Of a DNA stretch of 64,000 nucleotides, positions 1 to 8,357 are shown piece by piece. A program made the translations under genes and the position numbers. The DNA is taken from positions 1-64,000 of the forward strand of contig DATKST010000015.1 of the NCBI GenBank assembly GCA_035531475.1. The letters are read 5' to 3'. Numbering within the stretch: position 1 is the stretch's first letter; each line of letters opens with the position of its first letter. This DNA comes from CALCEB01 sp035531475. Its GTDB lineage: Bacteria > Acidobacteriota > Terriglobia > UBA7540. Under the pieces are notes generated by a model. It did no database searches and was not told the origin of the DNA. It saw only the letters and a list, made by a program, of their open reading frames with translations.

Positions 1-45
1 ACGTAGAAGACACCGTTCATCACACTTTTTACAACCGCCAGTTGG

Positions 46-1221
46 TCACCCACGGGTATGCACCGCTTTCTGGTAAATTTCGATCAATTGCCCGTAATTC
101 TTTTCCGCCGTATACCGCAACTCAAATTCCCGCCGCGCTTCGATTCCCATTGCTCGCATTGACTCTGGATGGGTCCATGCCCATTCCATCTTTCGCGCTA
201 AATCTTCCGCATCTCCGGGCGTAAAGTGCAGTCCGGTCCTGCCATCATCCACGATTTCCTGCATGGCTCCCATGCGCGTTGCAATCACCGGCGTCCCACA
301 GGCAAACGCTTCCACCATCGTCAGGCCAAAAGTCTCATACCACTCGCTGGAGAAGACCAGGAACCGGGCCTTCTTCATCAGGGAGAAGGCTTGCTCCCGG
401 GCCACTTGCCCCACAAACCTGACGTGGGAGAGGCCGAGCTTTGCAACCTCAGCTTCGAGCCTCTCCCGCTCCGGACCGGTTCCGGCGATGAGGAATGGGA
501 ACCGGGAAGGGACGCTCGCCAGCGCCTGAATAACCCGGTCTGGCCGTTTTTCGGGCATCAGCCGCCCCATAAACAGGCCATACTCACCGTCGGACTCACG
601 AACTCCAGGGTCCGGATCCACAAAGTTGGGCTTGACGAAAATCCTTTCCGTCGGCAGGCCCGCTTCCACAAATTTGTCTCTTGCGAACCGCGTCAGGGCG
701 ATGTACGAGGTGACCTTCTTCTTCCACGTTCCAATCTCCCGGTGGACGGAAAGCATCATGGCCACGGTTGCGGTGGCCAATCGTGAGTCACGGTAACAGG
801 CATAACGAACGCCGCGCCACGGGCCGTGGGGGATGCATTCCTCGCAAACCTTCCCCGCACGGAAAAACGTGGCTGCCGGGCACAGCAGCCGGTAATTGTG
901 CAGCGTCTGCACCACCGGCACCCCTGCCGCGCCACAGGCCCAATAAACGGAAGGCGAAATCACCATAAACGTGTTGTGGACATGAACAACGTCCGGTTTC
1001 ACCTCGTTCAAGAGCTTGGTAATCTCCCGGTCCGTTCGCCGTGACCAGATGGTCTCCGCTGCGATTCCAATCCGCCCGCTCTCGCGCCCCACCTCATCGT
1101 TGGCGCGATGATAGAGGTGAACCTGATGTCCGTACCGTTCCAGCAAACGGCGCTCTTGCTCGAAAACGACGTCCTCCCCGCCCGGACGCTGATAAGCATT
1201 GTGGACCAGCAGGATCTTCAC
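46..1221 (-). CDS. GT4 family glycosyltransferase
   Basis: Predicted cytoplasmic retaining glycosyltransferase of family GT4 (GT-B fold), probably adding a sugar to a lipid-linked polysaccharide intermediate. The 391-residue product opens with an N-terminal glycosyltransferase domain (HNAYQRPGGEDVVFEQE). The C-terminal Glycos_transf_1 domain shows GRLMPEKRPDRVIQA and the donor-binding stretch YETFGLTMVEAFACGTPVI, which carries the family's EX7E-type acidic pair. Its start overlaps the stop of the upstream phosphopantetheinyl transferase gene by 4 bp (ATGA), so the two are probably co-transcribed. Acceptor and donor cannot be told from sequence. Another minus-strand gene may begin at about base 20 and leave the window. 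Confidence 0.9.
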   Translation of the reverse strand: MKILLVHNAYQRPGGEDVVFEQERRLLERYGHQVHLYHRANDEVGRESGRIGIAAETIWSRRTDREITKLLNEVKPDVVHVHNTFMVISPSVYWACGAAGVPVVQTLHNYRLLCPAATFFRAGKVCEECIPHGPWRGVRYACYRDSRLATATVAMMLSVHREIGTWKKKVTSYIALTRFARDKFVEAGLPTERIFVKPNFVDPDPGVRESDGEYGLFMGRLMPEKRPDRVIQALASVPSRFPFLIAGTGPERERLEAEVAKLGLSHVRFVGQVAREQAFSLMKKARFLVFSSEWYETFGLTMVEAFACGTPVIATRMGAMQEIVDDGRTGLHFTPGDAEDLARKMEWAWTHPESMRAMGIEARREFELRYTAEKNYGQLIEIYQKAVHTRG

Positions 1222-2162
1222 ACCCGCTCTGGACTTCCTGGCTCAACCGGGCCCGCAGTTTGGAATCTATAGCTCACGCTTGCTGGCTCCAGCAGCTCTT
1301 CGCCCCTCCACTTTCTCAGCGTGACTTGTAAATTCGTCCCTTCGGCAACCAGCGCCGCCGCAAATTCCGGTCCAACCTCGAGGTCAAACAAAGACCAACG
1401 CGCGTTTTCCCCAGAGCTTTCGGAAAGCTCCAAAAGCGTTTCCGGCCCTTCCGGCGAAATGGGAATTTCCGTCCTTTGCAAGCCTCCGGACAGCCCTTCG
1501 CCGCGCGCTTTCAGCAGGGCTTCCTTGCGCGTCCAAGCCGCAAAAAAGGCGGAAGATCGCAACGTTTCGGGCTGAGAGGCGAGAAAAGCGGCTTCGCTGC
1601 GGCTGAAGAACCGGCGAGCCACTGCCAGGCCCGAAAAATCCTTTCGGACCCTTTCGATATCCACCCCCAAATGCGGGCCCGGCGAGAATGCGTGGAGAAC
1701 CGTCCCTGCCGAGTGAGAAACGTTGAACTGAAGCGAAACGCTGCGGAGAGTGTGAACCAGCCCGGGCTTACCGTGAGGTCCGGCGGCAAACTGAAGTTCG
1801 CGGGGGTCTGCGTCCAAGTACGCGCCCAGCAGGAGACGCAGCAGCCCCCGGCCAAGAGTGAATTCAAGCCTTGTCTCTTCGCGGCGAAAACGCGCGGCGC
1901 GGTCCAGCTCATCACTCGATAGCGTTCGCTCCATCAGACTCAAGTGGGAATGGGCGCCGTCGATGTTGGAGAGCCAGACGTGAACTTCCCCCGGAGTGAG
2001 CCGGACCGCGCGTCCGGCAAGATTCCAAGGGCAATCGCTGATGTCCGTCAAGAAGCAGGGCATGGCAAATGATCCGGGCACGGAACCGGGCAGTGATCTC
2101 AGGCCCAAGCCCGATCCGGAACCGTTTGAATCAACCTCTGAAAACCTTGATGGCCAGAACAA
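1218..2162 (-). CDS. 4'-phosphopantetheinyl transferase superfamily protein (Sfp type)
   Basis: Transfers the 4'-phosphopantetheine arm of CoA to a serine of an acyl or peptidyl carrier protein. The family signatures are present in order: the FNVSHS motif, GVDIE with its Mg-binding acid residues, and FFAAWTRKEALLKARGEGL, the WxxKEA motif. The call from 2162 gives 314 residues, longer than usual. The first 33 residues look unlike the family, so translation may really start at the Met before PCFLTDISDCPW. It overlaps the downstream glycosyltransferase by 4 bp. The carrier protein is not in this window, so it could serve fatty-acid, polyketide or non-ribosomal peptide synthesis. Confidence 0.88.
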   Translation of the reverse strand: MFWPSRFSEVDSNGSGSGLGLRSLPGSVPGSFAMPCFLTDISDCPWNLAGRAVRLTPGEVHVWLSNIDGAHSHLSLMERTLSSDELDRAARFRREETRLEFTLGRGLLRLLLGAYLDADPRELQFAAGPHGKPGLVHTLRSVSLQFNVSHSAGTVLHAFSPGPHLGVDIERVRKDFSGLAVARRFFSRSEAAFLASQPETLRSSAFFAAWTRKEALLKARGEGLSGGLQRTEIPISPEGPETLLELSESSGENARWSLFDLEVGPEFAAALVAEGTNLQVTLRKWRGEELLEPASVSYRFQTAGPVEPGSPERV

Positions 2163-2235
2163 CCCGATTCGCTAATGATCCCTGCGCTGACTCGTGATGC
2201 CCGTTTCCCTTAAGAGCGGAATCGCCTGTTCCATA

Positions 2236-2287
2236 TAGGGGCGGGCCTTGTGCCCGCCCGAGAGGCGACCACAAGGGGCGCCTCTAC
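2236..2287. repeat. Dispersed hairpin repeat, family 3 (GTAGGGGCGGGCC type)
   Basis: A roughly 50-bp imperfect palindrome that pairs a GGGGCGGGCCTTGTGCCCGC half with a GGCGACCACAAGGGGCGCC half and ends in CTAC. Similar copies lie at 8265-8315, 15310-15361 and 21844-21896, with degenerate ones near 35775 and 39425. It sits in the 148-bp gap between the CpsD-like gene and the phosphopantetheinyl transferase gene. Confidence 0.7.
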
Positions 2288-2310
2288 CTTGTGTTTTTCC
2301 CGTGCCCAGC

Positions 2311-3057
2311 CTAGAGCCGCGAATAAATGGCTTCGGGAATCGGAAAGGTACGGTTGTTCAGGACGGCGCCGAGCAGCTTCAACCCGGAGGCCTCGATGGT
2401 TTCCTTGGCCTTGCGGGCCGCCTCACGGCGTGTTGAATTCGCGCCCAGAACCAGGATCACTCCATCGGTCAATTGTCCCAGAGTGACCGCATCCGCAAAA
2501 AGGTTAACCGGGGGCAGGTCAATCAGAACAAAGTCAAACTCAGCCCGCAGCTCAGCCAGTCGCGTCTGCAAACGCGCCGACTTAAGGATGAGATGAGGGT
2601 CGTCAGTGGCTGCCCCGGCCGTCATCAGCCAAAGATTCTCGTCTTGAACTTGTTGCAAGAATTTTGTGACAGGTCCAGTTTCGTTGACGGATTCCGCCAA
2701 GCCCGATTGATTGTCCACGCCGAAACGTTGGTGGAGAACCGGTGAGCGGAGATTGGCATCCACCAGGCAGACTGTGCCCTGAACTCTTGAAGCCATGAGC
2801 TCAGCGGAGCGCGAGGTTACCCAACTGCACCCATCCCCGCGCTCAACTCCAGAAAAGGCCACGACGCGGGGGGCCGACGGGCCAGGCGTCAGGAAAATCG
2901 CTTGGACCAGCTTGATGATCTCCTCTCGACAAATGGAGTCCACAGTTTGGCCCTGGCTTGACCGCGCTCCTGCTGGCCGTGAGAAGACGCGGGGGCGGTC
3001 CCCTGGCGCTGCCATCTCCCTTTCAACCTGGCTGAGTAGCTCGAAATTCTTGCTCAT
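2311..3057 (-). CDS. CpsD/CapB-like ATPase with degenerate Walker A (exopolysaccharide synthesis)
   Basis: Related to the cytoplasmic BY-kinase domain that controls capsule or exopolysaccharide chain length. In this 248-residue protein, Walker A' (VCLVDANLR, residues 96-104) and Walker B (FVLIDLPP, 176-183) are well kept. The Walker A loop reads SGVERGDGCSW (69-79), with Cys77 where the family has the ATP-binding Lys. There is no C-terminal tyrosine cluster, only Tyr245. ATP hydrolysis and autophosphorylation are therefore doubtful, and it may be a regulatory pseudo-kinase. The start codon overlaps the stop of the upstream AAA ATPase gene (TAATG), the usual pairing in exosortase-linked EPS loci. 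No separate Wzz-like membrane partner is visible here. Confidence 0.82.
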   Translation of the reverse strand: MSKNFELLSQVEREMAAPGDRPRVFSRPAGARSSQGQTVDSICREEIIKLVQAIFLTPGPSAPRVVAFSGVERGDGCSWVTSRSAELMASRVQGTVCLVDANLRSPVLHQRFGVDNQSGLAESVNETGPVTKFLQQVQDENLWLMTAGAATDDPHLILKSARLQTRLAELRAEFDFVLIDLPPVNLFADAVTLGQLTDGVILVLGANSTRREAARKAKETIEASGLKLLGAVLNNRTFPIPEAIYSRL

Positions 3058-4247
3058 TATTCCTCCACGAGGGCTGCGTGTGCTGCTTCCCGGTTTCCCG
3101 CGTCCTCATTGCTTTCCCTTTGGATATAAGGCAGCCGCGGCAACCGGAACCGCGAGCCCAGATTGGTGTCGGGCTGAATTTGATTGGAAAAGCGCAAATT
3201 GATCTCCGAACCGGCGCGGAACGCCCCGTCCTGGGAATCAGACCCCGGATGGGAAACGGGATGTGTCATGGCCCCATCCATGTGGTCCGGTGGCCGATTT
3301 TCAATTGCTGCCGGCTCGCTTCCGGTTCGTGGCAAAGGACCCGACTCCGCGATTTCATGCCGTACCCCGGAATACAGGTATTCGCTTTGGGCAGCCGCCT
3401 GCGCCACCCCGGTTTCAACCGGGGGTGCCTCGGGTGCCAAGGGCGAAAGATCCAGGTCAGCAAGGACCTCTTGGATGATGCCGGCGGAAACTGTCTTCTG
3501 GCCCATGGCGCAGGCGAGTGACATGGCGTTGAAACAGAGGTTATTGATGTTGCGTGGGATACCCTCGCTCGCCGAAGCCAAGAGGGATCGAGCCTCCGAA
3601 GTGAACAGCGGAGGACCGTCATGGCCCGCCACCGACAACCGGTAATCAATGTAGGCGGAGGTTTCACCGGCACTGAAAGGGTGAAGTCTCGCCACAATTG
3701 AAACCCGTTGTCGCAGTTGCGACATGGAGGGATGAGCCAGCTTTTCAGCAAGTTGCGGCTGGCCGGCCAGGACAATCTGCATGAGTTTGGCGCGCGGCGT
3801 TTCAAAGTTGGACAGCATGCGGACCACTTCCAGCACCGAATTGTCAAGGTTCTGTGCTTCGTCCACCACCAGCACAAACCGCCGCCCCGCGTGCATCTCC
3901 TGGATCAGCACTTCATTGAGCTTGGCGTGCATTTGCACCAAGTCACCCTCGGCATTATCCATGCCCAGATCGGCGAGCAAACTGCGAATAAAATCCTTTG
4001 CGTCACACTGGGTCTGAAAAATGAAAACCGTCCGGGCTGAATTGCCCAGTCGTTGCAACAGTTGGAACAGGATCGTGGTCTTGCCCATGCCGGGCTTGGC
4101 AATCAGACCCATGAACCCACGCCCCACTTCAATCCCATAAACCAATGAGGCCAGAGCCTCCCGGTGCGTCGGGCTAAGGTAGAGGTAGCGCGTGTCAGGG
4201 GTAACCCCAAACGGTTGCTCCCGAAGACCAAAAAAGCTAAGAAGCAT
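3057..4247 (-). CDS. ExeA-like AAA ATPase (exosortase/PEP-CTERM locus type)
   Basis: A 396-residue protein with an N-terminal AAA domain. Walker A is AKPGMGKTT (residues 50-58) and Walker B FVLVVDEAQ (123-132). The N-terminal FFGLREQPFGVTPDTRYLY is typical of the ExeA/GspA and PEP-CTERM-associated ATPase group. The C-terminal 130 residues are low-complexity and unlike a known domain, with no peptidoglycan-binding domain. Such proteins accompany EPS export genes, and their exact role is unsettled. It is the first gene of a tight pair with the CpsD-like gene, sharing TAATG. A 670-bp gene-free region upstream probably holds its promoter. Confidence 0.85.
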   Translation of the reverse strand: MLLSFFGLREQPFGVTPDTRYLYLSPTHREALASLVYGIEVGRGFMGLIAKPGMGKTTILFQLLQRLGNSARTVFIFQTQCDAKDFIRSLLADLGMDNAEGDLVQMHAKLNEVLIQEMHAGRRFVLVVDEAQNLDNSVLEVVRMLSNFETPRAKLMQIVLAGQPQLAEKLAHPSMSQLRQRVSIVARLHPFSAGETSAYIDYRLSVAGHDGPPLFTSEARSLLASASEGIPRNINNLCFNAMSLACAMGQKTVSAGIIQEVLADLDLSPLAPEAPPVETGVAQAAAQSEYLYSGVRHEIAESGPLPRTGSEPAAIENRPPDHMDGAMTHPVSHPGSDSQDGAFRAGSEINLRFSNQIQPDTNLGSRFRLPRLPYIQRESNEDAGNREAAHAALVEE

Positions 4248-4919
4248 AAACCTGCTATCTCACCCCGAAATCAGGGCAGTCCATAATGAAGGATGCAAAA
4301 ACCAGTGTTTTCAATTGGGTCGCCAACAAACAAGACAAGAGCAATTGGGTTGCCACCATTTTCCGGTTGGAAGCGCCCTGAAATCAGCGCATTAAGCCAA
4401 GTCTTGCAAACCATCAGTCCTTGAATTGGCAAGCTATTTCACTTTAGTGGCAAGATTTTTCTCAATCAATACGCTTTGACCGCTCTGCATCGAGCCGTGC
4501 CGCCAGCTTGTTGCATATTGCTGAAATACCAGCCAAGTAAACTGAATTAAATTTGACCGATTCCCATTAAATAGTCTTTGACCGCAGCCTTATTGCTTCA
4601 AGGCTGGCTCACCGAGAACTGGCCGCCAAATTTGGAGAGAGGTTGGATGCTAATTGAGAGCCTTCCCAAGGCTCACATCCAGGTCGGGATTTTATTCTAG
4701 ACAGGGATGCATGTCAAACTAAATTCTACCTTGAGATCGTGCCATAACCTGAGCGGAGCGATGGGGCCGGAACCGAGCTTCGCGCCACATGCGGAAGAGT
4801 GCCAAAACAGAGCCATTTGCTGTCTCATCTAAATTTTAACTCATTGATTATAAAATAATTAATTGGATTCTCCTCTAAATCGAAGCAACTTCATCACAAA
4901 AAATGATTGAGTCAATTTC
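4248..4919. other. Gene-free, locally AT-rich region upstream of the EPS ATPase gene
   Basis: No coding sequence is convincing here. The stretch 4820-4880 is strikingly AT-rich. It contains ATTTTAACTCATTGATTATA (4834-4853), which resembles a sequence at 38323-38350 upstream of the deoxyhypusine-synthase-like gene. It probably holds the promoter for the minus-strand ATPase gene ending upstream at 4247, but I could not pick a convincing -35/-10 pair or a sigma54 site. Confidence 0.5.
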
Positions 4920-6269
4920 TCAATGGCTGGGAATGGTTCCCGGTGTGTCTGTAAAATCCTGTGGTCTGCGGGGAGACAGATAGACAGGGTCATTGGTGAG
5001 ATTCAGGATTAATCGATGGTGATGGGCACGTAACGGCTTCATTTGATTGCCGGTTAGGCCGGTTATCGTGAACCTTCCGCTGGCTCCGGCGATTCGAAGG
5101 GGATGGGGATTTGCCGCAATGGTCCAAGCGGCCAACCTGGTTTGATTGCCCTTCTTGAAGACCAGAATATAGTCCGACTTCTGTCCCGCCACCAGCCTGT
5201 GGTCAAAGGTGAACCCGTTCAATGCTTTATAGAGGGACTTGGCGGCATTATAGGCGGGCTTGGGTTGGAGACGAACCTGCCCATCGTGCCCGCTGACCGG
5301 CTTGACCAAGCCAAAATGCCCTTCCGGGTCAGTTGGGTCGCCACCGTCATCCTGCCAGTCGTACCAGAAGGTAAGTGGCACGCCATCCGCCATATCGGTC
5401 AGGAATTCGCGCGCTAAGAGCCTTGCCTGCATTTGCTGATCCATCCCGTCCCATTTCCACCGGCTTGAGTACCCCCATTCACTGGGGATCACAGGAATTT
5501 TCTTTCCGGCAGGGGCGTATTTGGCGATCAGCCAGCGGACGGCGTAATACTCCGCCCAGACCGATTCCGGATATCTCTGCCGGTAGGGATGGACGGTGAC
5601 GGCCGACCAGTAGTTGAGCAGTCCTGCTTGAAAACAGGCGGCCAAGAACTTCAAGTCTATGAGTGCTGAAGCCGGCCCTACCATCATTTCGCCGGGGTCA
5701 TTTTCGGCCATGGCTTCTCCCACGCCCAAAGCCAAGCGGATGTAATCCTGGACGTTCACCTGAGGCCGCCAGAACCGGCCGTAATTCGGCTCATTGTAAA
5801 TTTCCCACAGGATGCTGTGGCCCCGAAAATGGTGAACCGCGGCAAGCGCCCACCGCGTAAATGCCTCCCGCCCCGCATCCGTGTAAGGTGAAAGGCCGTG
5901 ATCGTAGAGAGCGTTGGAGTAGCAGAGGATCAGCATGGTCTGCAGATGGCTCTGGCCGAGCGCCTGGACCAGCCCATCGTAAGCTGAAAAGTCGTATACG
6001 CCCGGCTTCTTTTCCGTCCCGCTCCAGGAGAGATCGATGCGGATCGACCGGAAGCCCGCATCCTTGATCATTTGAAGCTCGCCGGGCTGCGGTTGAAGGA
6101 AATGAATGTTCACCCCAAACCCGTCCGGGATGGGAGGATCTTGCGGAATCTGCCCGAAGGCGGAACGATGGTTGGCTGCCAGGCAGACGAGCGAAGCAAG
6201 GATGAGAAGAGTCCGGCTTCGAAAAATTCTCTGCCGCAAAGGTGAGACGCAATGGAAACGGGATTTCAT
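4920..6269 (-). CDS. Exported glycoside hydrolase (clan A, PslG/GH39- or GH5-like)
   Basis: A secreted (beta/alpha)8 hydrolase, 449 residues from the chosen ATG, probably trimming or releasing the polysaccharide made by neighbouring genes. A signal peptide precedes AFGQIPQDPP. The clan-A catalytic pair is visible: the acid/base Glu in WEIYNEPN (Glu160) and the nucleophile in IPSEWGYSS (Glu264). The C-terminal 80 residues look like a beta-sandwich. An upstream in-frame TTG at 6293 touches the stop of the oxidase gene. I prefer the ATG at 6269, which has GAGGG about 11 nt ahead and gives a clean signal peptide. Substrate is inferred from context only. Confidence 0.82.
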   Translation of the reverse strand: MKSRFHCVSPLRQRIFRSRTLLILASLVCLAANHRSAFGQIPQDPPIPDGFGVNIHFLQPQPGELQMIKDAGFRSIRIDLSWSGTEKKPGVYDFSAYDGLVQALGQSHLQTMLILCYSNALYDHGLSPYTDAGREAFTRWALAAVHHFRGHSILWEIYNEPNYGRFWRPQVNVQDYIRLALGVGEAMAENDPGEMMVGPASALIDLKFLAACFQAGLLNYWSAVTVHPYRQRYPESVWAEYYAVRWLIAKYAPAGKKIPVIPSEWGYSSRWKWDGMDQQMQARLLAREFLTDMADGVPLTFWYDWQDDGGDPTDPEGHFGLVKPVSGHDGQVRLQPKPAYNAAKSLYKALNGFTFDHRLVAGQKSDYILVFKKGNQTRLAAWTIAANPHPLRIAGASGRFTITGLTGNQMKPLRAHHHRLILNLTNDPVYLSPRRPQDFTDTPGTIPSH

Positions 6270-6289
6270 GCCGATGCAGCCCTCATAGG

Positions 6290-7435
6290 TCAAAACACAG
6301 TCCGCTTTTGCACGGTGGCCTTTGAGTCCAGCGAAAAGCGTGGCTCAATGGCGCCGTGGCCCGCGATCCGTGCGGCCACGTATTCTCCGATCGCCGGTCC
6401 GTGCTTGAATCCGTGGCCAGAGCCCCCGCCCACCAGCCAGATACGATCGTCCTCGGGGTGACGGTCAATGAGGAAGTCGCCGCTCGAAGAGTTCTCATAC
6501 TGGCGGACCTGGGATTCAACAACCCGCGCCCCTTTTAAGGCGGGAAACCGCTTGGACACGTAATCCTGGGCTTGGCGTAAGCCCTCGGCGGTGGCTACGC
6601 GGTCTCCGGTTTCGGGGTCGAAGCGTGGGCCGTGCTGGTCCTGCGCCACCTTCAGGCCCCGTCCTTCGAGATCCGGCAAGCCGTAGGTCTCGCAGGTGTT
6701 GTCAATCCAAATGGGCAAGGCGGGCGGGGAGAATTGCTGGTCACCCGCCGGCGTTGCGAAAAAGAAGACCTCCTGCCGGGTGGGGAAAATGCGGGAGCCG
6801 AGAAGCTCCGGGAAGATTTTGGGAAGCCACGGACCACCCGCGAAGACGAGGGTCTCGGCGGGAACGTAACTGAGATCTCCCGCCGTTATTTGCACGATGC
6901 TACGCTGCTCCGCGTCATATTTCACCAACGAACGCAGGTAAATGACTCCATTTTTCACCGCATCTTCCACCACGGACTGCACGGCCTGGCGCGCCATCAC
7001 CGCTCCACTGTTCGGCTCCAGAATTCCCCAGGCGGTTTCGCCAAAATCGAATTGCGGATAGCGATTCTCCATCTCGCTGCGGCTCATCTTTTCGTGCTCG
7101 ATGCCGAGCTTCTGGAAAACGGCCAGCGTTTGTTCGGCATAGGTGTCACCCTCGGCTACAAGCCACAGCACCCCCGTCCGGTGAAACAGCGGCCTGGCGA
7201 TCCGCTGGAAAAACTCCTGCCACAGGGTGAGCGACCGCTGCGACCAGGCCGTGTAGATTTCATCTTTGCCGTATCCCATGCGGATGATGCGGGATTCGCC
7301 GCCGGAACTGGAGCGGCTGTGCGCAGGCCCGTAAGCGTCCAGCAGTAGAACTGATTTTCCGGATTGGGCGAGATGCCATGCCGTCCAGGAGCCGAAGACT
7401 CCCGCGCCGATCACGGCTACGTCATAAGAGTTCAT
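6290..7435 (-). CDS. FAD-dependent amine oxidase, monomeric sarcosine oxidase/SolA-like
   Basis: Predicted flavoenzyme oxidising N-methylated amino acids or similar amines. An N-terminal Rossmann motif GAGVFG (residues 10-15) and GESRIIRMGYG match the MSOX/N-methyltryptophan oxidase family, and the length (381) matches too. The C-terminal FAD site SGHGFKHGPAIGE is present. In the stretch VRQYENSSSGDFLIDRHP, the residue matching the covalent-flavin Cys of MSOX (CxY-TPD-F-ID) is Arg, so the FAD is probably non-covalent and the activity may differ. Its stop lies just ahead of the glycoside hydrolase, suggesting one transcript although the functions are not obviously linked. Confidence 0.85.
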   Translation of the reverse strand: MNSYDVAVIGAGVFGSWTAWHLAQSGKSVLLLDAYGPAHSRSSSGGESRIIRMGYGKDEIYTAWSQRSLTLWQEFFQRIARPLFHRTGVLWLVAEGDTYAEQTLAVFQKLGIEHEKMSRSEMENRYPQFDFGETAWGILEPNSGAVMARQAVQSVVEDAVKNGVIYLRSLVKYDAEQRSIVQITAGDLSYVPAETLVFAGGPWLPKIFPELLGSRIFPTRQEVFFFATPAGDQQFSPPALPIWIDNTCETYGLPDLEGRGLKVAQDQHGPRFDPETGDRVATAEGLRQAQDYVSKRFPALKGARVVESQVRQYENSSSGDFLIDRHPEDDRIWLVGGGSGHGFKHGPAIGEYVAARIAGHGAIEPRFSLDSKATVQKRTVF

Positions 7436-7548
7436 GCGCCAGCGAGTTCCTTTGGAATGGGATCTTGCTCCAATTTTATGCCCAGCACGAAGGCGGGGTC
7501 CACCCCACCAACGCGAACAGAATTCTCGTTATCCCACACATAGCGGTC

Positions 7549-7609
7549 TAATGCAAACGCGCTTGGAGTTATTGCAGCGCACATCGCCCGGCTTCGCGCG
7601 CTTGCATTA
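7549..7609. repeat. Inverted repeat with 14-bp arms
   Basis: TAATGCAAACGCGC (7549-7562) and GCGCGCTTGCATTA (7596-7609) pair at 13 of 14 positions around a 33-nt loop. It lies in the 227-bp gap between the DUF2283 gene and the oxidase gene. There is no T-run on either side, so it is not a simple intrinsic terminator. It could be an mRNA hairpin or a degenerate repeat. Confidence 0.55.
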
Positions 7610-7662
7610 AATCATCGGAAGGAAAATTGATCATGCCGATGAAAACCGGCAGGATTTCCGGG

Positions 7663-7875
7663 TCAGGTGACCCTGGTGGCGGTGGGCAAGGAAACCGTTT
7701 CTAATGTTCTTAGGTCGAGCTTCTGAGAAGCGTGGTCAATGTCGATGCCGACCACATTGCCATCGGCGTCAAAATCCACAACCAGACCCTGGGCAACCTC
7801 GCGCGAGTCAGCGCTGGGATTTGAGTTTAGATCGATGTAAAGCGAGTCGGTTTCGGGGTAGTAATGAAGTCTCAT
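7663..7875 (-). CDS. DUF2283 domain-containing small protein
   Basis: A 70-residue protein that is almost entirely a DUF2283 domain: YYPETDSLYIDL near the N-terminus and LVVDFDADGNVVGIDIDHAS in the middle. A strong ribosome-binding site (GGAGGAGGGGGA) precedes the ATG. It follows the small gene at 7900-8145 by 24 bp on the same strand. DUF2283 proteins are often encoded next to small DUF4258-like or RelE-like partners and suspected of toxin-antitoxin roles. That role is not proven for this family and is inference here. Confidence 0.85.
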   Translation of the reverse strand: MRLHYYPETDSLYIDLNSNPSADSREVAQGLVVDFDADGNVVGIDIDHASQKLDLRTLETVSLPTATRVT

Positions 7876-7899
7876 TCCCCCTCCTCCTTCACCTTTCCC

Positions 7900-8145
7900 C
7901 TATGGTTTGAAGTCCCGGTCGGGAAAGGCATTGTGGATCGTCTCACCATCTTCCAGCGTAATGACGCGAAGCGCGCGGCCCGCCAATTCAGGAACCCGGC
8001 CCCAGTACCGGATTCGGCCGTCGGCTTGGACCTGGCGTCTCAAGGGCGCCGCCACGATTTGTTCGCACCACTCCCGCCGGAGATAAGGCCGCTTACGCAG
8101 TATCTGCTCCTCGAAGTAGCGGGTGGTTTTCACAGCCAATGACAT
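7900..8145 (-). CDS. Small conserved protein paired with DUF2283
   Basis: An 81-residue protein from the Met of MSLAVKTTRYFEEQ. A GTG 12 nt further in, before KTTRYFEEQ, is an alternative start. It has TTRYFEEQILRKRPYL, a C-terminal RYWGRVPELAGRALRVITLE and DGETIHNAFPDRDF. This resembles the basic, beta-rich partner often found immediately upstream of DUF2283 genes. The gene precedes the DUF2283 gene by 24 bp, so co-expression is likely. Function is unknown. A toxin-like or nucleic-acid-binding role is only suggested by gene pairing and size. Confidence 0.7.
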   Translation of the reverse strand: MSLAVKTTRYFEEQILRKRPYLRREWCEQIVAAPLRRQVQADGRIRYWGRVPELAGRALRVITLEDGETIHNAFPDRDFKP

Positions 8146-8264
8146 TGTGACGAAGCGGTGGGCGATTGTCAAAAGACTGCTCAAAACCCTGCCGAGTTAT
8201 CACAAACCTGGTATTGCGAGGTCATAGCCGTTATGCCCGGCGTAACGGAAATTCTGTTCTCTTT

Positions 8265-8315
8265 GTAGTGGCGACCCTTGTGGTCGCCCTGAGGGCGGGC
8301 ACAAGGCCCCCCTAC
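8265..8315. repeat. Dispersed hairpin repeat, family 3
   Basis: GTAGTGGCGACCCTTGTGGT pairs with the GGCGGGCACAAGGC-CTAC half. Same family as 2236-2287, in inverted orientation. It sits in the gap between alaS and the small DUF2283-partner gene. Confidence 0.65.
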
Positions 8316-8357
8316 AGGACATCCGGGCACGCCTGAAGCCTTGACCAAACTTTATGG

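Noticed and set aside
4248..4919. Sigma54 promoter or cyclic-di-GMP riboswitch upstream of the EPS genes
   Set aside because: TGGCA-like stretches near 4426 and 4449 are on the wrong strand and lack a TTGC element. No GEMM-type conserved core was found.
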